DNA of 64,000 bases from Asanoa ferruginea (GCF_003387075.1 NZ_QUMQ01000001.1:6510001-6574000), one strand, 5' to 3'. Positions 35,900 through 44,507 are shown, counted from the stretch's first letter. Notes: generated from the letters alone by a model not told the origin. A program made the numbers and translations.

Positions 35900-36502
35900 A
35901 TGGCAGGAGGACGGCCGCGCGCCTTTGACAGTGACCGGGCCCTTGACCAGGCGCTGGAGGTGTTCTGGCGGCAGGGCTACGAGGGCACCGCCATCTCCGA
36001 CCTCACCAAGGCCATGGGCATCAACAACGCGCCCAGTCTCTACAACGCCTTTGGCAACAAGGAGCAACTGTTCAGCAAGGTGCTCGACCGCTATGCCGAC
36101 GGGCCCGCCCGCTATATCCGTGCGGCTTTCGATCAGCCGACGGCGCGGGGCGCGGTGGAAAGCCTGCTGCACGGCGCCGCCGACGCGACGACGGATCCTG
36201 ATCATCCGCGCGGCTGCATCACTGTCCAGGGCGCCCTGGCCTGCTCGCCCGGTGCGGAGGCCGCGCGAGCCGAGTTGACCGCGCGGCGGGCGGCCGGCGA
36301 GGCGGCCCTGCGGGCGCGGTTGGAGCGGGCCGCCGCCGACGGGGAACTCCCGGCCGGCAGCGATCCCGAGGGCCTCGCGCGCTACTTCACGACCATCTAC
36401 CAGGGCGTCGCGGTCCAGGCGGCCGGCGGCGCGACCCGGGAGCAACTGCACCAGATCGTCGATACGGCCATGACCGTCTGGCCGGCGCCGGCAACCACCT
36501 GA
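35900..36502 (+). CDS. TetR-family regulator (AcrR/YxaF-like)
   Basis: A 200-residue regulator starting MAGGRPRAFDSDRALDQALE; the helix-turn-helix GTAISDLTKAMGINNAPSLY and FGNKEQLFSKVLDRY follow, matching the group whose genes neighbour short-chain dehydrogenases. The C-terminal half contains GCITVQGALACSPGAE, a Cys-containing ligand-pocket segment seen in this group. ATG 35900 has a GAGGAGGG site. The SDR at 36610 carries a matching operator and should be its target. Confidence 0.9.
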   Translation: MAGGRPRAFDSDRALDQALEVFWRQGYEGTAISDLTKAMGINNAPSLYNAFGNKEQLFSKVLDRYADGPARYIRAAFDQPTARGAVESLLHGAADATTDPDHPRGCITVQGALACSPGAEAARAELTARRAAGEAALRARLERAAADGELPAGSDPEGLARYFTTIYQGVAVQAAGGATREQLHQIVDTAMTVWPAPATT

Positions 36503-36560
36503 TCCGCAGGAGCCGTCGCGCGCGTCACATCCACTCGACACCAGCCTTCGGCCGGCCTAG

Positions 36561-36582
36561 TTTTTTAGTGCACGCTAAAAAA
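36561..36582 (+). promoter_or_regulatory. Operator of the TetR/SDR regulon (site 2)
   Basis: TTTTTTAG (36561-36568) and CTAAAAAA (36575-36582) are perfect inverted arms around TGCACG, 28 bp before the SDR start codon. The inner 18 bp match the tetR operator at 35866 closely. It is the most AT-rich spot nearby. Confidence 0.75.
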
Positions 36583-36609
36583 CAACGCAGACATGAGGGA
36601 GCACCCACC

Positions 36610-37359
36610 ATGGGGCAGCTTGATGGCAAGACCGCGGTCGTGACCGGCGGCACCAGCGGGATCGGCCTGGCCACGGCGGAGCGGTTCGCCGCGGAAGGGG
36701 CGCACGTCTACGTCACCGGCCGGCGCCAGGACGCGCTCGACGCCGCCGTGGCCAAGATCGGGCCCAACGCGACCGGGGTACGCGGCGACGTCGCCGACCT
36801 GGCCGACCTGGACCGGCTCTACGCGACGGTGGCCAACCAGAACCGGCGCATCGACGTGCTGTTCGCCAACGCCGGCGGCGGTGAGTTCTCCACGCTCGAG
36901 CAGGTCACCGAGAAGCACTTCGACCAGACGTTCGGCGGCAACACCAAGGGGATGCTGTTCACGGTGCAGAAGGCGCTGCCGCTGCTCAACGACGGCGCGT
37001 CGGTCATCCTCCAGTCGTCGAACGCCGGCACGCTCGGCAACGAGGCGTTCGGCGTCTACGCGGCCTCCAAGGCGGCCGTGCGCTCCTTCGCCCGCACCTG
37101 GGCCGCGGAGCTCAAGGGCCGGTCGATCCGGGTCAACGCCATCAGCCCGGGCACCATCGACACCCCCGGCATCGACGGTCTCGTCCCGAGCCAGGATCAG
37201 GCCGACCAGCTCAAGACCTACATGGCGAGCACGATCCCGATGGGCCGGATCGGCCGCCCCGACGAGGTGGCCAGCGCGGCCCTGTTCCTCGCCTCGGACC
37301 AGAGCACCTTCATCACCGGCATCGAACTCTTCGTCGATGGCGGCCGCAACCAGATCTGA
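36610..37359 (+). CDS. Short-chain dehydrogenase/reductase
   Basis: A 249-residue classical SDR: cofactor loop TGGTSGIG, acidic-position GRRQDAL indicating NADP preference, NAGGG, catalytic Ser in QSSNAG, and YAASK with the Tyr-Lys pair; the C-terminus ends ITGIELFVDGG. ATG 36610 (MGQLDGKTAVV). An active NADP-dependent oxidoreductase of unknown substrate, controlled by the TetR gene upstream through the shared operator. Confidence 0.92.
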   Translation: MGQLDGKTAVVTGGTSGIGLATAERFAAEGAHVYVTGRRQDALDAAVAKIGPNATGVRGDVADLADLDRLYATVANQNRRIDVLFANAGGGEFSTLEQVTEKHFDQTFGGNTKGMLFTVQKALPLLNDGASVILQSSNAGTLGNEAFGVYAASKAAVRSFARTWAAELKGRSIRVNAISPGTIDTPGIDGLVPSQDQADQLKTYMASTIPMGRIGRPDEVASAALFLASDQSTFITGIELFVDGGRNQI

Positions 37360-37364
37360 CCGGT

Positions 37365-37877
37365 CTAGTGGCTGGCGGCGACACGATCCGTGAACGCCGC
37401 CAGCTTGGTCATCGCCCGGTCGATCCGCTCTTCCAGGCTTAGGGTCTCGTCGCGCCGGACGAGGCGCAGCTTCGGCTGGCGCTTGCCGCGCAGGTAGAGC
37501 GAGCAGGCCAGGTCGGCGCACATGTATTCGCCGATCGTGTTGCCTTTGCGGCCCTCCGGCCCGGCCAGCGGCGCCACGAAGAGCGCCACGCCCGACGCGG
37601 CGTGGTCGGTCAGGCAGACGCTGCACATGCTCGACCGCATCGCGCTGATCCGGCGCACCTCCGGGCGGCGCAGCACGATGCCGGTGGGGCCGTCGGCGCC
37701 GGGCACGACCAGCAGCGCCCGCTGTGGGGCGCCGGGGTCGGTCCAGCCGAGAAAGTCGAGGTCGGCCCAGGGCACGCCGCCGTCGGTGAAGCCGGCGGGG
37801 AGCTTGATGCGGCTGGCCTCGCCCTTGCTGCAGTTCACGAAGGAGCCGCGGATCGCGCCCTCGTCGAGTGGTTCCAT
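37365..37877 (-). CDS. FBP-domain protein (FusB-like elongation factor G-binding)
   Basis: A 170-residue protein with the FBP C-terminal treble-clef zinc domain: CSVCLTDH supplies one Cys pair and MCADLACSLY the other, followed by the basic patch KRQPKLRLVRRDETLSLEER. Proteins of this family bind EF-G; FusB relatives confer fusidic acid tolerance, but most actinobacterial members are uncharacterised. ATG 37877. It converges with the SDR gene. Confidence 0.82.
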   Translation of the reverse strand: MEPLDEGAIRGSFVNCSKGEASRIKLPAGFTDGGVPWADLDFLGWTDPGAPQRALLVVPGADGPTGIVLRRPEVRRISAMRSSMCSVCLTDHAASGVALFVAPLAGPEGRKGNTIGEYMCADLACSLYLRGKRQPKLRLVRRDETLSLEERIDRAMTKLAAFTDRVAASH

Positions 37878-37957
37878 GCCGCCGAAGCTAACCGACCGCG
37901 TCGCCAGCGGTCATCCTCTTTTCCTGGCCCGGCCGGAGCGGGTAGCTTGACCGCCAC

Positions 37958-38701
37958 ATGTCTTCCCAGGCCACGATCACCCCTTCCATCGCGTACGCCA
38001 TCGTGTTGGTGATCCTGGTTGTCATCGCGGCCGCGGTCGCCGGCGTGGCCCGGCTGGAGATCTCCCGGGCATTGGTCGTCGCGAGCATCCGCGCGCTCGT
38101 GCAGCTCGCCGCGATCTCGCTGCTCATCGTCGCGGTGCTGCGCTCGTGGGGGCTGACCGCGGTCTTCGTCACCTCGATGCTGACGATCGCGGCGTTCACC
38201 TCCGGCGGCCGGGTCGGGCGGCGCTCGCCGGTGATCGCGCTGCCCATCCTCGGCGGCGTCGTGCCCGTGCTCGCGCTCGTGCTGGCCACCGGGACCGTCC
38301 CGCGCACGCCGACCGCCGTGGTGCCGATCGCCGGCATCCTGATCGGCGGTGCGATGACCGCGACCTCGCTCGCCGGCCGGCGAGCGCTGGAGACGCTGCG
38401 GACCCGGCACGGCGAGTACGAGGCGGCGCTGGCCCTCGGCTTCGCCGACCGCGACGCCGCGCTGGAACTGTGCCGGACGAGCGCCGCCGAAGCGCTCGTC
38501 CCGGCCCTCGACCAGACCCGCACGGTCGGCCTGGTGACGCTGCCCGGCGCGTTCGTCGGCGTGCTGCTCGGCGGCGCCAGCCCGATCGCGGCCGGCGCCG
38601 CCCAGCTACTCGTGCTCGTCGGCCTGCTTGCGGTCGAGATGATCGCCGCGGCGCTGACCGTCGAGTTCGTCGCGCGCGGCATCATCAAGCCCGCTCAGTA
38701 G
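37958..38701 (+). CDS. FetB/UPF0014-family ABC transporter permease (orphan)
   Basis: A 247-residue membrane protein with seven hydrophobic helices. It carries the family segments RALVQLAAISLLIVAVL, GRRSPVIALPILGG, ALALGFADRDAALELCRTSAAEALVPALDQTRTVGLVTLPGAF-type coupling region (read GLVTLPGAFVGVLLGGASP) and a C-terminal helix. FetB pairs with the FetA ATPase in iron or heavy-metal export in enterobacteria. No ATPase gene is adjacent, so the partner must be elsewhere. Confidence 0.82.
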   Translation: MSSQATITPSIAYAIVLVILVVIAAAVAGVARLEISRALVVASIRALVQLAAISLLIVAVLRSWGLTAVFVTSMLTIAAFTSGGRVGRRSPVIALPILGGVVPVLALVLATGTVPRTPTAVVPIAGILIGGAMTATSLAGRRALETLRTRHGEYEAALALGFADRDAALELCRTSAAEALVPALDQTRTVGLVTLPGAFVGVLLGGASPIAAGAAQLLVLVGLLAVEMIAAALTVEFVARGIIKPAQ

Positions 38702-39777
38702 CGAACGCTGCTCTGCACCAGTGGCGGATACACGGCGGACTCTTCGCCGTCGACGGTCGTGCCGGCGAACTGGAGCATCGCCCGTTGCGCGCCGTGCATC
38801 GGGGCCGGGTAGTTCAGCGTCGGCGCGGAGATCTCGTCCAGCGTGCGGAGCTGGTCGGGGGTCAGCGTGACCGAAAGGCCCGCGAGGTTGCTCTCCAGGT
38901 GTGCCACCCGGCGCGCGCCGACGATCGGCACGACAGTGCCGGCGCGGGCGCGCAGCCAGGCCAGCGACACCGCCGCCGCGGTGGTCCCGAGCGACTCGGC
39001 GATCGTGGCGACGGCCTCGATGACCTCGTAGTCGGCCTCGGTCGGCCCACCGACGAAGGCCGTGCGGGCGGAGTCGGTGACCGATGTGCCGCGCCGGTAT
39101 TTCCCGGACAGGAAGCCGTTCTTCAGCGGGCTCCACGGCACCAGCGCCATGCCCTGGTCGAGCGCCAGCGGCGCCAACTCGCCCTCGACGGTGCGGGCCA
39201 GCAGCGAATACTCGACCTGCAACGCGATCAGCGGGGTCCAGCCCTTGAGCTGGGCCATGGTCTGGGCCTGTGCGGTGAGCCAGGCGGGCGTGTTGGAGAA
39301 GCCGACATGACGGATCTTGCCTGCCCGGACCAGATCGTCGAGCGTACGCAGCGTCTCTTCGATCGGGGTGTGCCGGTCCCAGTTGTGCAGCCAGTAGAGG
39401 TCGAGGTGGTCGGTCTGGAGCCGGCGCAGGCTCTCGTCGAGCTGGGCGATGATCGAGCCACGGCCGGCGCCGCCGCCGTTGGGGTCGCCGGGGAACATGT
39501 TGCCGAAGAACTTCGACGCGAGCACCACGCGGTCGCGCAGGCCCGGCCGGGCGGCGAAGTAGTCGCCGAGGATCTTCTCCGAGTGGCCGTTGGTGTAGAA
39601 GTTGGCGGTGTCGACGAAGTTGCCGCCCTGCTCCAGGTAGGTGGCCAGGATCTTCTCGGACTCCGCGACACTGCAGCCGGCACCGCCGGGATCGTCGCCG
39701 AAGGTCATCGCGCCGAGCGCGAACGGGCTGACGCGGAGGCCGGATCGGCCGAGGGTCACATACTGGTCAAGTGCCAT
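38695..39777 (-). CDS. Aldo/keto reductase
   Basis: A 360-residue TIM-barrel reductase: MTFGDDPG, FVDTANFYTNGHSEKILG with the catalytic Asp/Tyr, LASKFF with the Lys, DLYWLHNWD with the His, and cofactor segment SLAWLRARAGTVVPIVGARR. All four catalytic residues are present. NADPH-dependent reduction of an aldehyde or ketone is expected; substrate unknown. It lies 72 bp after the AraC gene on the same strand and may be its target. Confidence 0.9.
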   Translation of the reverse strand: MALDQYVTLGRSGLRVSPFALGAMTFGDDPGGAGCSVAESEKILATYLEQGGNFVDTANFYTNGHSEKILGDYFAARPGLRDRVVLASKFFGNMFPGDPNGGGAGRGSIIAQLDESLRRLQTDHLDLYWLHNWDRHTPIEETLRTLDDLVRAGKIRHVGFSNTPAWLTAQAQTMAQLKGWTPLIALQVEYSLLARTVEGELAPLALDQGMALVPWSPLKNGFLSGKYRRGTSVTDSARTAFVGGPTEADYEVIEAVATIAESLGTTAAAVSLAWLRARAGTVVPIVGARRVAHLESNLAGLSVTLTPDQLRTLDEISAPTLNYPAPMHGAQRAMLQFAGTTVDGEESAVYPPLVQSSVRY

Positions 39778-39849
39778 GCGTCAATCGAACGCCGGGCCCG
39801 CCGGGCGGGGTAGACAGATCCGCGCGGGGGCTTGCACGATCCTGCTTAT

Positions 39850-40725
39850 CTACGGCAGCGCGGGGCGCAGGCGGGCGAGGTCTTCGCTCGGCGGGGCGCC
39901 GAACTGCCGGCGATACTCCCGGCTGAACTGTGACGGGCTGTCATAGCCGACCCGCAGCCCGACGCCGGCGATGTCGGTGGGCCGGGTGGCGAGCAGCAGC
40001 CGGGCCTCCTGCAACCGGATCTGCTTCTGGAACTGGATCGGGCTCATCGCGGTGACCGCCTGGAAGTTGCGGTGGAACGCCGACACGCTCATCCCGGCGA
40101 GCCGCGCCACGTCTTCGACCCGGAACGGCTGGGCGTAGTTGTCGCGGATCCACCGCACGGCGCGCGCCACGTGCCGCAGGTTGCTGTCGGCGACACCGAG
40201 TTGGCGTACGACGTCGCCCTGCTCGCCGTTGATCAGCCGCCACAGGATCTCGCGGATCACCATGGGTGCCAGCACCGCCCGGTCGCGCGGCTGGTCGAGC
40301 AGGCGGAGCAGCCGGATCACCGCGTCGAGCAACTCGGCCGGCGCGTCGCTGACCGCGATACCGGGCGGCGTGGCGGCCGTCGCGCCGGGCCCCGCACTGA
40401 GCAGCAGTTCGGCGACGGCGTCCGGGCGCAGGGTCAGCCCGAAGCCGAGCGCCGGCCGTTCCCGGCTGACCTCGGTGAAGTGGCCGGTGACCGGCAGGTC
40501 GACCGAGGCGACGAGATACTGGCCGGCGCGATACTCGTACACCCGGTCGCCGAGGGCCAGGCGTTTCGCTCCCTGCGCGATCACCGCGAGCACCGTGCCC
40601 GACATCGCTGGCGACGGCGGCAGCGCCCGGTCGACCTTCGAGATCAGCACGCCGTCGATGGCGGTGCCGAAGTCGGGCCGGGCGTGCCGCGCCAGCAGGG
40701 TGCGGAGCTCGTCGAGCTGCATCAT
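39850..40725 (-). CDS. AraC-family regulator (AraC_N/cupin type)
   Basis: A 291-residue regulator with an N-terminal AraC_N domain (ISKVDRALPPSPAMSGTVL, VASVDLPVTGHFTEVSRE) and a C-terminal double helix-turn-helix (FRVEDVARLAGMSVSAFHRN; TDIAGVGLRVGYDSPSQFSR). This subgroup commonly sits beside oxidoreductases and responds to aldehydes or alcohols. The start is ATG 40725 or ATG 40722; both overlap the VOC stop codon. Co-transcribed with VOC upstream and perhaps the aldo/keto reductase downstream. Confidence 0.9.
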   Translation of the reverse strand: MMQLDELRTLLARHARPDFGTAIDGVLISKVDRALPPSPAMSGTVLAVIAQGAKRLALGDRVYEYRAGQYLVASVDLPVTGHFTEVSRERPALGFGLTLRPDAVAELLLSAGPGATAATPPGIAVSDAPAELLDAVIRLLRLLDQPRDRAVLAPMVIREILWRLINGEQGDVVRQLGVADSNLRHVARAVRWIRDNYAQPFRVEDVARLAGMSVSAFHRNFQAVTAMSPIQFQKQIRLQEARLLLATRPTDIAGVGLRVGYDSPSQFSREYRRQFGAPPSEDLARLRPALP

Positions 40726-41102
40726 CCGATTTCAGCACACACCGGATCGGCCCAGCTCGGGAGTGGGATCAGGCAGAACGGATGCCCGGCCGGGTCGGCG
40801 TAGACGCCCTCGCCGTCGAGCTTGGTGGCGCCCAGTTTCAGGACGGCGGCGCCGGCGGCGGCCCGGTCGTCGACCATCACGTCGAGATGGATCTGCTGCG
40901 GGACCGCCGGGTCGGGCCAGGTCGGCGGCCGATGGTCCGGGGCGCGCTGGAAGGCCAGGCCGGAGGCCCGGTCGGAGGTCGAGACAACCGCGAAATCGTC
41001 ATCACGGTACGTGATGGGCAGACCGAGCAGCTCGCTGTAGAACCGGGCCAGCGCCGCCGGGTCGGGGCAGTCGAGGATCGTGTGGTGCAACCGTCCGATC
41101 AT
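40722..41102 (-). CDS. VOC-family (glyoxalase-like) protein
   Basis: A 126-residue vicinal-oxygen-chelate protein: HHTILDCPDPAALARFYSEL, IHLDVMVDDRAAAGAAVLKLG and DPAGHPFCLI. The first metal ligand His and the Glu-equivalent region are present, but family members of this actinobacterial type are rarely characterised. ATG 41102 is 11 bp after the oxidoreductase gene; its stop overlaps the AraC start, so the three form one transcription unit. Confidence 0.88.
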   Translation of the reverse strand: MIGRLHHTILDCPDPAALARFYSELLGLPITYRDDDFAVVSTSDRASGLAFQRAPDHRPPTWPDPAVPQQIHLDVMVDDRAAAGAAVLKLGATKLDGEGVYADPAGHPFCLIPLPSWADPVCAEIG

Positions 41103-41113
41103 GCCCCCGCACG

Positions 41114-42022
41114 CTAGACCACGATGACGACCTTGCCACGCCCGTGGCCGGTCTCCACCTCGCGGTGCGCGTCGGCGGCCGCGGCGAGCGGATAGGTGCG
41201 GCGCACGTGGATGCGCAGCGTGCCGTCGAGGTAGCGGTCGACCAGCGACGCCAGGCGCTCGGCCGAGCGCAGCGCCGGTGTCACCCGGATGCCGAGTTCG
41301 TCGGCGCGGTCGTGGTCGACCAGTGTCAGGATCCGGCGCCGGTCGGCAACCAGGTCGAGCGAGACGTCGAGGGCGGCACCACCGGCACCGTCGAGCGCGG
41401 CATCGACGCCGCCCGGCGCGGCCGCCCGCACCCGGTTCGCGAGGCCTTCGCCGTAGGCGACCGGCATCGCGCCGAGCGCCCGCAGGTAGGGATGGTTCTC
41501 GGGCCGGGCGGTGGCGATGACGGTCGCGCCGGCAGCGAGGGCGAGCCGCACGGCCACCGTGCCGACCGCGCCCGCGGCGCCGTGGATCAGCAGCGTCTCG
41601 CCGGCCGCCGGTGCCAACTCGGCCAGCGCGATGTGCGCGGTCTGCGCTCCCGCCGAGAAACCGCCGGCGACCGTCCAGGGCATCGTGGACGGTTTGGCGA
41701 CGACCTGGTCGGCCGCGACCGCGAGCAGTTCGGCGTAGGCGCCCAACTGGCCGAACCCGAGCACCTCGGCGCCCTTCGCAATGCCGTCGACACCGGGGCC
41801 GACGTCTTCGACCACGCCGGCGAACTCGTTGCCCGGGATGCGCGGCAACGTCGGCGGCACGCCGGCCGGCAGCTAGCCCGCGCGGACCGCGCAGTCGTAG
41901 GGCTGCACGCCCGCCGCGCGCACGCGGACCAGAACCTGACCAGGCGCCGCCACCGGGTCGGGCAGGGTCATCAGGTGGAGCACCTCGGGACCGCCGGGGG
42001 AGCTGAACGCCGCAGCACGCAT
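41114..42022 (-). pseudogene. Zinc-independent quinone oxidoreductase (MDR) with in-frame stop
   Basis: From ATG 42022 the frame reads MRAAAFSSPGGPEVLHLMTL and PGQVLVRVRAAGVQPYDCAV up to codon 49, then a TAG at 41873-41875, and then continues in the same frame as LPAGVPPTLPRIPGNEFAGV to the normal C-terminus at 41114, including the NADPH loop LIHGAAGAVGTVAVRLAL. The 303-codon length with stop is the family length. Both halves belong to one quinone oxidoreductase. A Trp (TGG) or Gln/Arg-like codon at position 50 was probably mutated. The promoter at 42030 is intact. Confidence 0.82.
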
Positions 42023-42029
42023 GCCCGCC

Positions 42030-42060
42030 AGTCTTCGACCTCAACCTTGCTTGAAGTCAA
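42030..42060 (-). promoter_or_regulatory. MerR/SoxR-type promoter for the quinone oxidoreductase
   Basis: On the minus strand TTGACT (42055-42060) and AAGACT (42030-42035) are 19 bp apart. Between them lies the inverted repeat GACTTCAA-GCAAGG-TTGAGGTC (42037-42058, one mismatch between arms), matching 13 of 18 positions of the E. coli SoxR box as remembered. Transcription would start near 42023, at the ATG, so the mRNA would be leaderless. No MerR gene is adjacent. Confidence 0.65.
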
Positions 42061-42061
42061 C

Positions 42062-42520
42062 TCACTGCGTCGGCAGGTCGGGTTCGTGCTCGCCCTTCGG
42101 GCGCGGGCCGTGGATGCGCCGGTCGGACTCGTCGATCCGCACGTCGTTGATGCTCGCCTCGCGCCGGCGCATCAGGCCGTGCTCGTCGAACTCCCACAGC
42201 TCGTTGCCATAGCTGCGCCACCATTGGCCGCTCGGGTCGTGCGACTCGTATTGGAAGCGCACCGCGATCCGGTCGTCGGTGAACGACCACAGGTTCTTGC
42301 GCAGCGCGTAATCCAGCTCATGGGACCACTTGTCGGTCAGGAACGCGACGATCGCCGGGCGGCCGACCAGGAACTGGTCGCGGTTGCGCCACACCGAGTC
42401 CACTGTGTAGGCGAGCGAGGCGCGCTCCGGATCGCGGGTGTTCCACGCGTCCTCCGCGGCCTGCACCTTGACCAGCGCGCTGGCCCGGTCGAACGGCGGC
42501 AGTGGTGGTCGGTCGGTCAT
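42062..42520 (-). CDS. DUF1348 (SnoaL-like) protein
   Basis: A 152-residue NTF2-fold protein of the DUF1348 group: [60 protein letters not shown] and [13 protein letters not shown]. This family is broadly conserved but has no proven function. ATG 42520. It lies 18 bp after the aldo/keto reductase gene, likely co-transcribed with it, and ends just before the MerR-type promoter. Confidence 0.88.
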   Translation of the reverse strand: MTDRPPLPPFDRASALVKVQAAEDAWNTRDPERASLAYTVDSVWRNRDQFLVGRPAIVAFLTDKWSHELDYALRKNLWSFTDDRIAVRFQYESHDPSGQWWRSYGNELWEFDEHGLMRRREASINDVRIDESDRRIHGPRPKGEHEPDLPTQ

Positions 42521-42538
42521 GGCGTTCCCTCCCAAGGG

Positions 42539-43564
42539 TCAGGCCTCGCTGGAGGCCGCCCACATGTTGATGCCGGAGTCGGTGGCGTAGCGGTCGATCT
42601 CGGCCAGTTCCGCGTCGTCGAAGCCGGTGTTGTCGAGCGCCCCGAGCGTGTCGTCGAGTTGGGTGACGCTGCTCGCGCCGAGCAGGGTGGAGGTGATCCG
42701 CGGGTCGCGGCGGGTCCACGCGACGGCCAACTGGGGCAGCGTCTGGCCCCGGCGGGCGGCGATGTCGCGCAGTGCGCGTACCTTCGCGAGGTTTTCGTCG
42801 GTCAGCCACTCCGCCGGCAGCGAACCGTGCCGGGCCGCGCGCGAGGCGGTCGGCACGCCGTGCAGGTAGTGGTCGGTCAGCATCCCCTGCGCCAGCGGCG
42901 AGAACGCGACGCAGCCCATCCCTTCCTGGTCGAGCACGCCGAGCAGGTCACGTTCGATCCATCGATTGAACATCGAATAACTTGCCTGATGTACGAGCAG
43001 CGGCGTGCCCAACTCGCGGGCCAGCCGGGCCGCCTCGAAGGTGTGCGCCGCGGAGTAGGACGAGATGCCCACGTAGAGCGCCTTGCCCTGGCGGACGGCG
43101 GTGTCGAGCGCGCGCATCGTCTCGTCGATCGGGGTGCCGGCGTCGAACCGGTGCGAGTAGAAGATGTCGACGTAGTCCAGGCCGAGCCGGCGCAGGCTCT
43201 GGTCGAGGCTGGCGAGCAGATACTTGCGGGAACTGTCCACACCGTAGGGGCCGGGCCACATGTTGTAGCCGGCCTTGGTGGCCACCACGAGTTCGTCACG
43301 GTAGGGCCTGAGGTCGGTCGCCAGGATCCGGCCGAGCGTCTCCTCGGCGGCGCCGACCGGCGGCCCGTAGTTGTTGGCCACGTCGAGGCTGGTCACGCCC
43401 CGGTCGAAGGCCCGCCGCACGATCGCGCGGTGGGTCTCGAACGGGCGGTTCTCGCCGAAGTTCTGCCACAGCCCGAGGGAGACCGCCGGGAGCCGCAGGC
43501 CGCTGCGGCCGGTGTGCCGGTAGGGCATGGAGTCATACCGGTCAGCCGCCGGGACGTACGCCAT
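42539..43564 (-). CDS. Aldo/keto reductase (YghZ/MgrA type)
   Basis: A 341-residue reductase beginning MAYVPAADRYDSMPYRHTGR. It shows SLDVANNYGPPVGAAEETLG with catalytic Asp/Tyr, VATKAGYNMWPGPYG with Lys, DYVDIFYSHRFD with His, and WTRRDPRITSTLLGASS for cofactor. The GPP-insert and WPGPYG loop are typical of the L-glyceraldehyde-3-phosphate reductase group (YghZ), which reduces toxic aldehydes. First gene of a short operon with DUF1348. Confidence 0.9.
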   Translation of the reverse strand: MAYVPAADRYDSMPYRHTGRSGLRLPAVSLGLWQNFGENRPFETHRAIVRRAFDRGVTSLDVANNYGPPVGAAEETLGRILATDLRPYRDELVVATKAGYNMWPGPYGVDSSRKYLLASLDQSLRRLGLDYVDIFYSHRFDAGTPIDETMRALDTAVRQGKALYVGISSYSAAHTFEAARLARELGTPLLVHQASYSMFNRWIERDLLGVLDQEGMGCVAFSPLAQGMLTDHYLHGVPTASRAARHGSLPAEWLTDENLAKVRALRDIAARRGQTLPQLAVAWTRRDPRITSTLLGASSVTQLDDTLGALDNTGFDDAELAEIDRYATDSGINMWAASSEA

Positions 43565-43678
43565 CAGCCGACCGTATCGCCACCTCCGGGTGCAAATCTC
43601 ACGATCTTGGTATTTCCCTCGGGGGCACCTGCTCCGGACCTTCAGAACGGCACCGTCCATCGTGGGAAGGAGCGGCGA

Positions 43679-44479
43679 ATGCGCGTTCCAGGAGTCCCGT
43701 TCGTGCAGGGACGCAACAGTTTCACCGATGCCGATGGGAAGCACTTCGGCATCGCCATCCACAACACCTCGAACGCGAATCTCGCCTCGGCGGAGGACGA
43801 GGCGGACTTCGCCACCCGACGCACCGACGGGATCAGCGCGCACTTCTACTGCGACAAGAACTCGATCGTGCAGTCGCTCGACACGAACGCCCGCGCCGGG
43901 CACGCCGGGTCGACGGAAGGCAACCAGAACTCGATCGCGGTCGAGATCACCGGGCAGAACTCGTTCAGCCGGCAGCGCTGGCTCGACTCGGTCGCCTGGG
44001 ACAAGCTGGCCAGCACGCTCGCGTTCGTCATCCGCAACGACCCGGACTACGCGGGCTTCAAGGTCCGCCGGGCGACGGTCGCCGAGATGCGTGACAACCC
44101 GAAGATCAAGGCCTTCTACGGCCACGACGACATGCGCCGCGCCTTCGGCGGCACCACACACACCGACCCGGGACCGAACTTCCCGTGGGACCACCTGATC
44201 GCGGTCGTCAAGGCCGCGGTCGACGAGCAGGAGGACGACATGTTCAGCGACAACGACCGCAACGCCCTGACCAGCGCGAACTTCCGGGCGATGGGGGTCT
44301 ACGCGGACCTCGACGAGATCACCTACCGGACGGTCAACGGCGCCAGCCGGACCGAGCCCAACAAGGCCAAGGTGGCCCGGCTGGCGCTCGAGCGCAAGGT
44401 CGCCGAGCTGGCCGCCCGCCCGCAGCTCGACATCGAGGAGCTCGCCGAGGCGATCGCGAAGCGGATCAACGGCCACTGA
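43679..44479 (+). CDS. N-acetylmuramoyl-L-alanine amidase (PGRP/Amidase_2), no export signal
   Basis: A 266-residue protein with the amidase_2 fold: GIAIHNTSNANLASAEDEAD gives the first zinc His, HFYCDKNSIVQSLDTNARAGHAG the central region, NSIAVEITGQNSF the strand with the second part, and GHDDMRRAFGGTTHTDPGPNFPW the last zinc His and the H-x-D. It has no signal peptide or membrane helix and a coiled C-terminal tail (ELAARPQLDIEELAEAIAKR), which resembles phage-type endolysins. GAAGGAG ribosome site before ATG 43679. No phage genes are nearby. Confidence 0.85.
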   Translation: MRVPGVPFVQGRNSFTDADGKHFGIAIHNTSNANLASAEDEADFATRRTDGISAHFYCDKNSIVQSLDTNARAGHAGSTEGNQNSIAVEITGQNSFSRQRWLDSVAWDKLASTLAFVIRNDPDYAGFKVRRATVAEMRDNPKIKAFYGHDDMRRAFGGTTHTDPGPNFPWDHLIAVVKAAVDEQEDDMFSDNDRNALTSANFRAMGVYADLDEITYRTVNGASRTEPNKAKVARLALERKVAELAARPQLDIEELAEAIAKRINGH

Positions 44480-44507
44480 CCGGCCGGTTCCGTGGTGGAT
44501 CAGTAGC

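Noticed and set aside
41144-44479. A 1111-codon plus-strand open frame ending at the amidase
   Set aside because: Only its last 266 codons (the amidase) are real; the rest is antisense shadow of the reductase, DUF1348 and oxidoreductase genes.
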